DNA of 64,000 nt from Maricaulis alexandrii (GTDB lineage Bacteria > Pseudomonadota > Alphaproteobacteria > Caulobacterales > Maricaulaceae), in assembly GCF_005871165.1 (NCBI RefSeq), contig NZ_SWKP01000003.1, forward strand, positions 372,001-436,000, given 5' to 3'. The position numbers and the translations under genes are program-made. The stretch's first letter is position 1; the number at the start of each line of letters is the position of its first letter. Under the pieces are notes generated by a model that saw nothing but the letters and a program-made list of their open reading frames with translations, did no database searches and was not told where the DNA came from. Of the stretch, positions 47,888 through 56,138 are shown one piece after another.

Positions 47888-48451
47888 CTAGCGCTCGATC
47901 GAGCCTTCACGGCGGATCTTCTTCTGCAATTGCAGAATGCCGTAGACCAGGGCTTCCGCGGTGGGCGGGCAACCCGGGACATAGACGTCCACCGGAACGA
48001 TGCGGTCACAGCCGCGCACGACCGAATAGGAATAGTGGTAATAGCCGCCGCCATTGGCGCACGAGCCCATCGAGATCACATAGCGCGGCTCGGGCATCTG
48101 GTCGTAGACCTTGCGCAGGGCCGGCGCCATCTTGTTGGTGAGCGTGCCGGCGACGATCATCACGTCAGACTGGCGCGGGGAGGCGCGGGGCGCAAAGCCG
48201 AAGCGCTCGACATCATAACGCGGCATGGACGCCTGCATCATTTCGACGGCGCAGCAGGCCAGGCCGAACGTCATCCACATCAGCGAGCCGGTGCGGGCCC
48301 AGGTGACGAGGTCGTCGGCCGCAGCCACGACAAAGCCCTTGTCCGCCAGCGCATCGGAAACGCCGTCGAAGAAGGGATCGTGTTTCTTCGGATCGTAGCC
48401 GGGAACGGCTGCGCGGCCGGCCATGCCGGCGGGGGTCAGGTCAGATGCCAT
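47888..48451 (-). CDS. nuoB: NADH-quinone oxidoreductase subunit B
   Basis: Carries cluster N2 next to the quinone site. The 187-residue protein shows the Cys ligands in [20 protein letters not shown] and [15 protein letters not shown]. It starts 6 bases after nuoA. Confidence 0.97.
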   Translation of the reverse strand: MASDLTPAGMAGRAAVPGYDPKKHDPFFDGVSDALADKGFVVAAADDLVTWARTGSLMWMTFGLACCAVEMMQASMPRYDVERFGFAPRASPRQSDVMIVAGTLTNKMAPALRKVYDQMPEPRYVISMGSCANGGGYYHYSYSVVRGCDRIVPVDVYVPGCPPTAEALVYGILQLQKKIRREGSIER

Positions 48452-48457
48452 TGTGGT

Positions 48458-48826
48458 CTACTCCCAGTCCAGCGCGCCTTTTTTCAGCTCGTAAATGAAG
48501 CCGATTGTGAGAACGGTGAGGAAAACCATCATCGACCAGAACTCGAACGGGCCCAGATGCTCGCCGAGCGTCACGGCCCAGGGGAAGAGAAAGGCCACTT
48601 CCAGGTCGAAGATGATGAAGAGGATGGCGACGAGGTAGAAACGCACGTCGAATTTCATGCGGGCATCGTCGAACGCGTTGAAGCCGCATTCATAGGTCGA
48701 CACCTTTTCCGGATCCGGCCGTGACGGCGCGATCACGAAGGCCGCCAGCATGAAGCCGAGGCCGATCACGGCGGCAATGCCGAAGAAGATCAGGATGGGC
48801 AAGTAATCGAGAAGCATCGCGTCCAT
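48458..48826 (-). CDS. nuoA: NADH-quinone oxidoreductase subunit A
   Basis: Three-helix membrane subunit opening the complex I operon. From the ATG at 48826 ([15 protein letters not shown]) it has 122 residues, with the conserved [21 protein letters not shown] and [13 protein letters not shown]. The upstream in-frame extension has no helix or similarity and was left out. Confidence 0.96.
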   Translation of the reverse strand: MDAMLLDYLPILIFFGIAAVIGLGFMLAAFVIAPSRPDPEKVSTYECGFNAFDDARMKFDVRFYLVAILFIIFDLEVAFLFPWAVTLGEHLGPFEFWSMMVFLTVLTIGFIYELKKGALDWE

Positions 48827-49027
48827 CGCCAAGCCTCGCCTTTTCGCGTCGGTTTTCCGCTCGGGAACCGGGGCCAATTTGTAAGGCAGGAAACGCCGGG
48901 AAGCGAATCGGATAGCGCCTACGGGCCCCCTGCCCGATTTGGCGCGGAAGCTAGAGCGCAGCGGCGCTGGCTGCAAGGCCTAAAGGCGGCCTTCTATCAG
49001 TTCGATGACGCGTGAACCGTGCATAAG

Positions 49028-49047
49028 ATCAGTCAGTTGCGACTGAT
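49028..49047. promoter_or_regulatory. Palindrome upstream of the nuo operon
   Basis: A perfect 7-bp inverted repeat ATCAGTC-N6-GACTGAT, about 200 bases upstream of nuoA and 40 bases past the end of the next gene. It has no T tract, so it looks more like a protein-binding site than a terminator. The factor is unknown. The rest of the 48827-49086 gap shows no gene I trust and only weak promoter matches. Confidence 0.35.
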
Positions 49048-49086
49048 TTGCAAGTAGCGCATTCAGGGGTGAAGTTGATATCCGGT

Positions 49087-49533
49087 TCAGCGCAACCCCA
49101 GAACCGAACGCCAGAAGGCCGGCTTGAGGAAGGGCGAATGCCGCGTGAAGGCCCTGTCCGGAAAGACATGCCAGGGCTTGTAACCCCATTTCGCGATCAG
49201 CCGGCGCGCCTCGCGCCCCAGCCCTTCCGCTTGCGCGGCGGCCAGGGCGGCACTGCGTGTGCACCAGGAGGTCCGCGCCCGGCGAAATTCGACCAGCGCG
49301 CGGCCTGACAGGCCGCGTGCCACACGAAACACCGCGCGCAAGTCCTTGTATTGGCGCAACCTTGCCGCCGCATCCAGGAGCAGAATGCCAAATCCGCCCA
49401 GCGCTGCCAGACCGAGCCACAGGGGCGGCGAGACCAAAAGGATGGCGAGGCACAGCAGGGCCAGAAACAGGGGCGGCCAGATCGCCAGAAGCGACCACAG
49501 GCCGGACCGCGTGCGCAGAAGAAGAGCCGTCAT
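49087..49533 (-). CDS. Unknown membrane protein, 148 residues
   Basis: Two hydrophobic helices near the N-terminus (about residues 11-55), then a basic, Arg/Ala-rich cytoplasmic helix and a distinctive end, WGYKPWHVFPDRAFTRHSPF. I do not recognise the family. Strong GC-rich third positions in this frame favour it over the overlapping alternative frames. It is divergent from the DUF599 gene and lies upstream of nuoA on the same strand, but 260 bases away. Confidence 0.65.
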   Translation of the reverse strand: MTALLLRTRSGLWSLLAIWPPLFLALLCLAILLVSPPLWLGLAALGGFGILLLDAAARLRQYKDLRAVFRVARGLSGRALVEFRRARTSWCTRSAALAAAQAEGLGREARRLIAKWGYKPWHVFPDRAFTRHSPFLKPAFWRSVLGLR

Positions 49534-49672
49534 GGCGCCAGAATGCCCGGCGCGGACATCTCGGACAGAGGGACAGGCTGCGGCGCCGTCCCCTCTTCCG
49601 CCTTTCGCAAGGCGAATGGATGCGCCAGCCCCGGAATCTGCCTAGATTGCCGTCAATCGGGGAGAGCGGACC

Positions 49673-50371
49673 ATGCTGTCTGAGTATTATGGCGTCATCG
49701 GGTTTTTTGTGATCGCGGCCGGATTTTCCTTCCTGGTCGATCATTCGCCGCTGGCGCGGCACACCCTGTCGCGGGCCATGGACGAGCACCGGCGCTACTG
49801 GATGATCGGCATGGCCGGCCGGTCCGTTCGGATTGTGGACAGCCAGATCATTGCCGGTCTGCAGAACGGGATCGCCTTCTTTGCTTCCACCGCCCTGTTA
49901 GGCATCGGTGCCGCCTTCACCCTGATCACGGCGCTCGATCCGGTGATGACGGCCGTGAGTGATGTGCCCTTTCTGGATACCGGATCGCGCACGCAGTGGG
50001 AGGTGATGAGCCTGGGCCTGCTGGTGATCTATGCCTATGCCTTCTTCAAGTTCGGCTGGTCCTACCGGCTGGTGAATTACTCGGCCATGCTGCTGGGCGC
50101 GACGCAGGAAACCCCGCGCGATGGCGAGACCACGCCGCAGGCACTGGCCGGGGCCTACCGGGCGGGGGCGATGAATGTGGTGGCGGGCCGCCAGTTCAAT
50201 CGCGGCCTGCGCGCCCTCTTCATGTCGATCGGCTATCTGGCCTGGATCGGCGGCCCGCTGGCGCAGATCCTGGTGACGCTGGGCATTGCCGGCATCCTGT
50301 CCTACCGCCAGTTCGCCAGCCCCGCCCTTGCCGCGCTGCGGGAACCGGACATGGCCGACGACACACACTGA
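49673..50371 (+). CDS. DUF599 family membrane protein
   Basis: A 232-residue protein with four predicted helices. The segment RSVRIVDSQIIAGLQNGIAFFAS and the later FKFGWSYRLVNYSAMLLGA match DUF599, a family of inner-membrane proteins of unknown function. It is followed 73 bases later by an AbgT transporter on the same strand. The ribosome binding region GGGGAGAG lies just upstream of the ATG. Confidence 0.82.
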   Translation: MLSEYYGVIGFFVIAAGFSFLVDHSPLARHTLSRAMDEHRRYWMIGMAGRSVRIVDSQIIAGLQNGIAFFASTALLGIGAAFTLITALDPVMTAVSDVPFLDTGSRTQWEVMSLGLLVIYAYAFFKFGWSYRLVNYSAMLLGATQETPRDGETTPQALAGAYRAGAMNVVAGRQFNRGLRALFMSIGYLAWIGGPLAQILVTLGIAGILSYRQFASPALAALREPDMADDTH

Positions 50372-50444
50372 CCGGTTTGTGTTGCGCCGGGGCGGCAAAC
50401 GCGTCCACTCTCCCGGGCAAATTCCAATTCAGGGGGAAAACCAA

Positions 50445-52004
50445 ATGAGTCTGGGTAATTCCATCCTCAATGCGGTCGAAAAGGCCGGCAACAAGCTTCC
50501 CGATCCGGTGACCATTTTCGTGATCCTGATCGGTGTCGTCATGCTGGCCTCGCTGGTCATGTCCAGCCTGGGGGCCTCGGTCGAACACCCGGTCACCGGG
50601 GAAACGATCGAAGTGGTCAATCTGCTGACCGGGGCGCAATTGCAGACCCTGCTGGTCAACATGCCCGCCGTGCTGACCGGTTTTGCCCCGCTGGGCATGG
50701 TCCTGGTCGTGATGATCGGTGCCGGCATCGCCGAAAAGACCGGCCTGCTGGCCGCCGGCCTGCGCGCCATGGTGTCCGGCGTGACCAATGCCCTGCTCAC
50801 CCCGACCCTGGTCTTTGCCGGCGTCATGGGCAATCTGGCGGTGGATTCCGGCTATATCGTCATGGTGCCGCTGGGTGCCGTGGTCTTCGCCGCTGTCGGC
50901 CGTCACCCGATTGCCGGCCTGGCCGCCGTCTTCGCCGGCGTCTCCGCCGGCTTCTCGGCCAATCTGGTCGTGACCTCGCTGGAACCGCTCCTGTTCGGCA
51001 TCACGCAGACCGCCGCACAATCCATCGAGCCGGGCTGGACGCTGAACAATCTGGACAATTTCTACTTCACGGCGGCGCTGACGCCGGTCCTCGTCGTCGT
51101 CGGCACGCTGGTCAACAATTACATCGTCGAGCCGCGCCTGGGCACATGGGAACGCCCGGCCGACTTCGCCGAGCCGGAAAACAGCGGCAAATTGTCGGCC
51201 GCCGAGAACAAGGGCCTGCGCTGGGCCGGCATTTCCCTGGTGGTGATGATCGCCCTCGTCCTGTTCATGACGGTGCCGGAAAACGGCATCCTTCGCGACG
51301 CCAATGGCGGGCTCGGCCCCTTCTTCCGCTCCATTGTCGGCATTCTGATGATCGCCTTCCTGGTCTCCGGTGCGCTCTACGGCATGGCCGTGGGCTCGGT
51401 GAAATCGGACCGCGACCTGGTCAAGCTGGGCACGAGCTCGATGGCCGACATGGGCGGCTATATCATTCTCGCCTTCGTCATGGCGCACTTCATCGTCCTG
51501 TTCGGCGCATCCGAAATCGACACGGTGATCGCGATTGGCGGTGCGGAAAGCCTGCGCGCCCTCAACCTGCCCGCCCCGCTGCTGATTGTCGGCATGGTGC
51601 TGCTGGTGGCCGTGCTGAACCTGTTCATGGGCTCGGCTTCGGCGAAATGGGCGCTGATCGCGCCGATCTTCGTGCCGATGCTGATGCTGCTGGGCATTTC
51701 GCCGGAAGGCTCCACCCTCGCCTACCGCATGGGTGACCAGGCGACGAATATCATCACGCCGCTGATGCCCTATCTGCCGCTGATCCTCATCTTCGCGCAG
51801 CGCTATGTTCCGGAGTTCGGACTGGGAAGCCTGATCGCGACGATGCTGCCCTATTCCATCGCGATCCTGGTCTCGTCCCTGCTGATGCTGGCCCTCTGGT
51901 TCGCCCTGGGTCTGCCACTGGGTCCGGACGGAGCCAGCTTCCACTATGAAATCCCGGCTGCGGCCGAGACAGCGCAACTGGTTTCATCACCCAACCATTC
52001 GTAG
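50445..52004 (+). CDS. abgT: AbgT-family transporter (second copy)
   Basis: A second AbgT-family transporter, 519 residues from an ATG behind the strong ribosome binding site AGGGGGAAAA. It shares LTGFAPLGMVLVVMIGAGIAE, FAGVSAGFSANLVVTSLEPL and YRMGDQATNIITPLMPY with the copy at 28013-29614, yet differs enough that the two are not recent duplicates. It may act on p-aminobenzoyl-glutamate-like compounds or export antimetabolites; the sequence does not decide. Confidence 0.9.
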   Translation: MSLGNSILNAVEKAGNKLPDPVTIFVILIGVVMLASLVMSSLGASVEHPVTGETIEVVNLLTGAQLQTLLVNMPAVLTGFAPLGMVLVVMIGAGIAEKTGLLAAGLRAMVSGVTNALLTPTLVFAGVMGNLAVDSGYIVMVPLGAVVFAAVGRHPIAGLAAVFAGVSAGFSANLVVTSLEPLLFGITQTAAQSIEPGWTLNNLDNFYFTAALTPVLVVVGTLVNNYIVEPRLGTWERPADFAEPENSGKLSAAENKGLRWAGISLVVMIALVLFMTVPENGILRDANGGLGPFFRSIVGILMIAFLVSGALYGMAVGSVKSDRDLVKLGTSSMADMGGYIILAFVMAHFIVLFGASEIDTVIAIGGAESLRALNLPAPLLIVGMVLLVAVLNLFMGSASAKWALIAPIFVPMLMLLGISPEGSTLAYRMGDQATNIITPLMPYLPLILIFAQRYVPEFGLGSLIATMLPYSIAILVSSLLMLALWFALGLPLGPDGASFHYEIPAAAETAQLVSSPNHS

Positions 52005-52064
52005 GGACACGGATTTTTAAACCGGTTCGGGCATGTTGCGCCTTCCTTTCCTGGGAGGCCTGAC

Positions 52065-52898
52065 ATGCCCGAACAACACAAGCGGACCGGTTGCGATCTG
52101 TGCAAGAGCCGCGGCAAGACGAAATTCGACCTGCCGATCCGCATGGCCTTCCATCCCATCATCGATGTGGAAGCCGGGCAGGTCTTCGCCCATGAAGCGC
52201 TGGTACGCGGACCTGAGGGCCAGTCTGCCGGCAGTGTTCTGGGCCGGGTCGATGATGGCAACCGGTACAATTTCGACCAATTGTGCCGGACCACGGCCAT
52301 CGAGACCGCCAGCGAGATCGGCATGACCACCGCGCTGAGCATCAATTTCATGCCCAACGCCGTCTATGAACCGGCCAATTGCATCCAGGCCACGCTGCGC
52401 GCCGCCGAGCGCACCGGCTTCGATCTGGAACGCATCATCTTCGAATTCACCGAGAATGAAGACCTGACGAGCTCCGACAAGCTCAACGAGATTGTCCAGG
52501 AATATGCCCGTCATGGCCTCCGCACCGCGATCGATGATTTCGGTGCGGGTTATTCCGGCCTCAACCGTCTGGCCCAGCTACAGCCCGATTACGTCAAGCT
52601 GGACATGGACCTGACGCGCAATCTGGATCAGGACGCCCGGCGCCGCACCCTGGTCTGGCACACCAAGCAGATGTGCGATGATCTGGGGATCAAGGTGATC
52701 GCCGAAGGTATCGAAACCCTGCCGGAACTGGCTGCCGTCCGCGATACGGGCATCAGCCTGATCCAGGGCTATGTGTTCAGCGAGCCGCGTCTGGAAGAAT
52801 GCTTCCGCGACAGCGAGATCCTGAAAGCCTTCCTGACCGGCCCGGCCCGGATGTCACAAGACATCCAGGCTGGCCCGACCCTGCGCGCTTCAGCCTAG
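52065..52898 (+). CDS. Stand-alone EAL-domain c-di-GMP phosphodiesterase
   Basis: A 277-residue protein that is nearly all EAL domain. Catalytic and metal residues appear intact: E44-A45-L46 (HEALVRG), N94, E127/E130 in FEFTENE, D157-D158 in DDFGAGYSG, K178 and E214 in VIAEGIET. It should therefore hydrolyse c-di-GMP to pGpG. No sensor, GGDEF or membrane segment is present; the only extra is a short N-terminus with a CxxC (C10, C13). Its closest style is the EAL half of BLUF-EAL proteins. It is convergent with the helicase gene, the two stops sharing CTAG. Confidence 0.9.
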   Translation: MPEQHKRTGCDLCKSRGKTKFDLPIRMAFHPIIDVEAGQVFAHEALVRGPEGQSAGSVLGRVDDGNRYNFDQLCRTTAIETASEIGMTTALSINFMPNAVYEPANCIQATLRAAERTGFDLERIIFEFTENEDLTSSDKLNEIVQEYARHGLRTAIDDFGAGYSGLNRLAQLQPDYVKLDMDLTRNLDQDARRRTLVWHTKQMCDDLGIKVIAEGIETLPELAAVRDTGISLIQGYVFSEPRLEECFRDSEILKAFLTGPARMSQDIQAGPTLRASA

Positions 52899-54367
52899 GC
52901 ATTGCTGGCCGCCGGACGGCGCTGGCGCCGCGGCGGACGATTGCCACCGGCCTGCCCACCCGGCTTGCCGCGACCACCCTGGCCGCTGCGCTGACCGTTC
53001 CGGTTTCCACCCTTCTGCCCGCCCGGCTTGCCGCCTGACTTCGGTCCGGACTGGAACTGACCCTCGCGCTGGGGACGATCCTCACGCGGGGCCTGGGCCG
53101 GCTGGCCGTCCCGCGCGCCTTTCGGCTTGCCCTTGGCCTTGTTGCGCGGCTTGCCCCCGGCTTGCGGACGGCGACTGCGCGGCTTCTTGGCCTTGGAGGC
53201 GGCCGGTGTGGCGTTCTTCGCTTCGGCGTAGAAATCCTCTTCCTCACCGACAATGCCCTTGTCGATCTCGATCCCGGTGAGGCGTTCGATATCGCGCAGA
53301 TAATCATACTCGGTCGGATCGCAGAATGAGACCGCAATGCCGGCCTTGCCGGCCCGGGCGGTCCGGCCGATCCGGTGAACATAACTCTCCGGAATGTTCG
53401 GCAGCTCGTAGTTCACGACGTGGGAGACATCGTCGACATCAATGCCGCGCGCGGCAATGTCCGTCGCGACCAGGATTTTCATCGTGCCGTCCTTGAAGCC
53501 CGCCAGCGCCTTGACGCGCTGGCCTTGGGACTTGTCGCCATGGATGGCGGCGGACTTGAGGCCGTAATCGACGAGGATCCGGTTGACCTTGTCGGCACCG
53601 CGCTTGGTGCGGGTGAAAACAATGGCGCGCTCCATGTCCTTGGCGCTGAGCACGGACAGGAGCAGATCCTTCTTGGCATTCTTCGGCGTCAGGATCGCCG
53701 ACTGGGTGATGCGCTCGATGGGGCGCGAGACCGGCGAGACGGAAATCCGCTGGGGATCATCGAGCAGGTCTTCCGCCAGTTTCTTGATCTGCGGCGGCAT
53801 GGTGGCCGAGAGCAGCGCCGTCTGGCGCTCCTTGGGCAGCATGGACACGACTTCGCGGATCGCCGGGAAGAAGCCGAGATCGAGCATCTGGTCGGCCTCG
53901 TCCAGGACCAGGGTCTTCACCTCGTCCAGACGCAGGGCGCGCTGCTTGACCAGGTCGAGCAGGCGGCCCGGCGTGGCGACAATGACGTCCACACCGCGCG
54001 CCACGACCTTGATCTGCGGGCCGATTTTCAGCCCGCCGACGATCAGGGCCGAGGACAGGCGCATATGGGCGGAATAATTCTGCAGGTTCTCACGGATCTG
54101 CGCGGAGAGTTCGCGGGTCGGCGACAGGATGAGCGCACGGCAGGTCTTGGGAGACGGGCGCTTGGGCAGATTGGCCAGGTTGTGCAGGATCGGCAGGACA
54201 AAGGCCGCCGTCTTGCCGGTGCCCGTCTGGGCAATACCGAGGACATCGCGTCCGCCCAACAGGGCGGGAATGGTCTGAGCCTGGATCGGGGTCGGTTCGC
54301 GATAGCCCGCATCATCGAGGGCACGCAGAATCGGGTCGGCCAGGCCGAGTTCGGAAAACTGGGTCAA
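52895..54367 (-). CDS. DEAD-box RNA helicase (RhlE-like)
   Basis: ATP-dependent RNA helicase, probably acting in RNA decay or ribosome assembly. The 490-residue protein has the Q motif (REPTPIQAQTIPALL), Walker A AQTGTGKT (46-53), the DEAD motif in VLDEADQMLDLG, SAT in LLSATMPP and HRIGRTARAG. After about residue 370 the tail is a low-complexity Lys/Arg/Gly-rich segment typical of RNA-binding tails. The only sensible start is a TTG at 54367 with a weak ribosome binding site. The 337-base gap upstream has no gene I can support. Confidence 0.93.
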   Translation of the reverse strand: MTQFSELGLADPILRALDDAGYREPTPIQAQTIPALLGGRDVLGIAQTGTGKTAAFVLPILHNLANLPKRPSPKTCRALILSPTRELSAQIRENLQNYSAHMRLSSALIVGGLKIGPQIKVVARGVDVIVATPGRLLDLVKQRALRLDEVKTLVLDEADQMLDLGFFPAIREVVSMLPKERQTALLSATMPPQIKKLAEDLLDDPQRISVSPVSRPIERITQSAILTPKNAKKDLLLSVLSAKDMERAIVFTRTKRGADKVNRILVDYGLKSAAIHGDKSQGQRVKALAGFKDGTMKILVATDIAARGIDVDDVSHVVNYELPNIPESYVHRIGRTARAGKAGIAVSFCDPTEYDYLRDIERLTGIEIDKGIVGEEEDFYAEAKNATPAASKAKKPRSRRPQAGGKPRNKAKGKPKGARDGQPAQAPREDRPQREGQFQSGPKSGGKPGGQKGGNRNGQRSGQGGRGKPGGQAGGNRPPRRQRRPAASNA

Positions 54368-54704
54368 ATAGTCAAATCTTTCAAAACGCTGCGCACGGCG
54401 TCACCGCGACAGCTATGGTAATTCAAAAAGGAAGCTTGCGTAGATCAGCCGCCGGTTCGTCGACGCCTTCCTGGCGCCCGAGGTGGCAGGATCAATACGC
54501 GCTGGGTTCAGCGGAAAGTCTCGCCAACATCCGACCGGTCGCCGCGTGAAAACGGCCTACACCCCGGCTGGATGTGAGCTCCGTGTCTCACGTTTCATGC
54601 TGCAGTGCAAACTAATTTCTCGCGTGGTTTGAGGCCCGGACGATTGACTCGACCGTCCCGAACGCAACACTTGAACAGCGTTCACTTCACGGGATTGCCA
54701 CGCC

Positions 54705-55559
54705 ATGCCCTCCACGCACGCCCCCGACGACCTGGTCATCCATCCGCGCAATCTGCGTTTCGGGACCGAGGGAAAACCCCAACGCTGGTGGCTCAACGGG
54801 GATCCCGTCGCGACGGCCTGGCACAATGCGCTTTCGATCACCTTCCCGGCTGGCGAAACCTTCTTCATCGAGAGCGTGCGGCGCTTCCAGAAGGAAGTCC
54901 CCGAAGACCTGGCCAAACAGATCAAGGACTTCGCAAAGCAGGAAGCCTTTCACACCCGCGAGCACAATGAGTTCAATGCGCGAGTTGAGGCCGATGGCTA
55001 TGAGATCGCCTCGGAAGTCGCCCGGGTGGAGGAACGCTTGCGGGAAGCGCGTGACCAGCATCCGGTGGGCCAGTTGGCCATGACCGTGGCGCTGGAGCAT
55101 TTCACCGCCATCTTCGCCCATTCCGCGCTGAAAAACCCGGCGCTGATGGCCGAAACGGACCGGGACTCGCAGCGCATGTGGGCCTGGCACGCGATCGAGG
55201 AGATCGAGCACAAGAGCGTCGCCTTCGACACCTATGTGCATGTGATGCGCGACGTCCCCGCCCGCAAGCGCTGGGGCATTCGCTGTCTCGTCTTCCTCAA
55301 TGTCTCGCGCAATTTCATCACCAGCCGCTGGACCGAAACCCTGCGCCTGCTGGAGCAGGACGGGATCACCGGCTGGTCGGCGCGCTGGAAACTGCTGGGT
55401 TATCTGCTGGGCAATCCCGGCGTCGTCCGCCGCATCATCCTGCCCTGGCTGGCCTTCCTGCGCCCGGGGTTTCATCCGTGGGAGGTGGATGATCGCGCAT
55501 TGATCGGTGATGCGCAGGCGCGCTACGGGCTTGAGGACGAGGCTGTGGCGGCGGAGTGA
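54705..55559 (+). CDS. Predicted metal-dependent hydrolase (COG3687, PF10118)
   Basis: A 284-residue ferritin-like protein. Likely di-metal ligands recur in helices: E51, E80-x2-H83, E86-H87, E131-H132, and H162/E165/E166-x2-H169 (WHAIEEIEHKSVAFD). This is the pattern of COG3687, whose biochemical reaction is not established. A hydrophobic stretch near residues 195-270 may touch the membrane. It is divergent from the helicase gene and ends before a repeat-rich gap. Confidence 0.85.
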   Translation: MPSTHAPDDLVIHPRNLRFGTEGKPQRWWLNGDPVATAWHNALSITFPAGETFFIESVRRFQKEVPEDLAKQIKDFAKQEAFHTREHNEFNARVEADGYEIASEVARVEERLREARDQHPVGQLAMTVALEHFTAIFAHSALKNPALMAETDRDSQRMWAWHAIEEIEHKSVAFDTYVHVMRDVPARKRWGIRCLVFLNVSRNFITSRWTETLRLLEQDGITGWSARWKLLGYLLGNPGVVRRIILPWLAFLRPGFHPWEVDDRALIGDAQARYGLEDEAVAAE

Positions 55560-55633
55560 AGCAGCGTCAGCCGAAGGCATTTCTCGACTCCCTCTCCCTG
55601 TGGAGAAGGCAGTTGTGCTTCCTGCCTTTCATT

Positions 55634-55761
55634 GTCATCCCGGATGGATGCCTCGCGAAAGCGGGGCGCAAATCCGGGACCCATGCCTGAACAAGAGCGG
55701 CTCTCGGAAATGGGTCCCTGATCTACGCCCGGCACGAGGCCGGGCATTCGTCAGGGATGAC
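55634..55761. repeat. Inverted pair of BIME-like repeat units
   Basis: Starts GTCATCCCGGATGGATGCC and ends GGGCATTCGTCAGGGATGAC. Two units in opposite orientation meet around 55685-55706 (ACCCATG ... ATGGGTCCC). The second unit closely matches the one at 23483-23534 in reverse context. The whole element can fold into one long hairpin. The rest of the 55560-55962 gap holds the next repeat and a terminator, no gene. Confidence 0.7.
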
Positions 55762-55865
55762 AAGTTTTTCCTGATCAACGCGGTCTGTTGAAAGGCTGGC
55801 CGGCGGAGCCGGTAGTCGGCGCTGGCGCGCCGCCCCATCGACCCGAAGCTTTGCTTCGGCCCACT

Positions 55866-55886
55866 TCCCCACAGAGTGGGGAAGAA
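55866..55886. repeat. CTTCCCCA...TGGGGAAG palindrome
   Basis: CTTCCCC-ACAGAGT-GGGGAAG, preceded by an alternating GC-rich hairpin region (CCGAAGCTTTGCTTCGG at 55843-55859). The same palindrome is found at 30440-30460, so it is a second dispersed intergenic family. Confidence 0.55.
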
Positions 55887-55897
55887 AACCCAAAACG

Positions 55898-55930
55898 AAA
55901 ACGGCCGCCCCGTATGGAGCGGCCGTTTTT
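55898..55930. terminator. Bidirectional intrinsic terminator after tRNA-Asp
   Basis: AAAACGGCCGC paired with GCGGCCGTTTT around a 10-base loop: an 11-bp perfect stem with T tracts on both sides. It ends the tRNA-Asp transcript about 35 bases after the tRNA and can also stop reading from the plus-strand hydrolase gene. Confidence 0.9.
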
Positions 55931-55962
55931 CGCTGTGCATGTCGCCAATTCCTGGAAGGAAA

Positions 55963-56039
<77 letters not shown>

Positions 56040-56138
56040 TTGATGCGGCTCGCCGAAGCGAGGTGCGTTGTTTATGAGCAGACCGAATTTGGGTCAAGCG
56101 GCGAATGTAAGCGATCTGCAGATATTGCAGCGGCTTTG

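Noticed and set aside
48827-49027. Sigma70 promoter for nuoA
   Set aside because: The best pair (TTGCAG with TAGCTT) matches consensus too weakly to report as a feature.
48980-49789. 269-codon minus-strand frame
   Set aside because: It competes with the 148-residue membrane protein in another frame. Its N-terminal part runs antisense to the DUF599 gene and has shadow-type composition. Only the last 37 codons read protein-like, and they lack a start codon.
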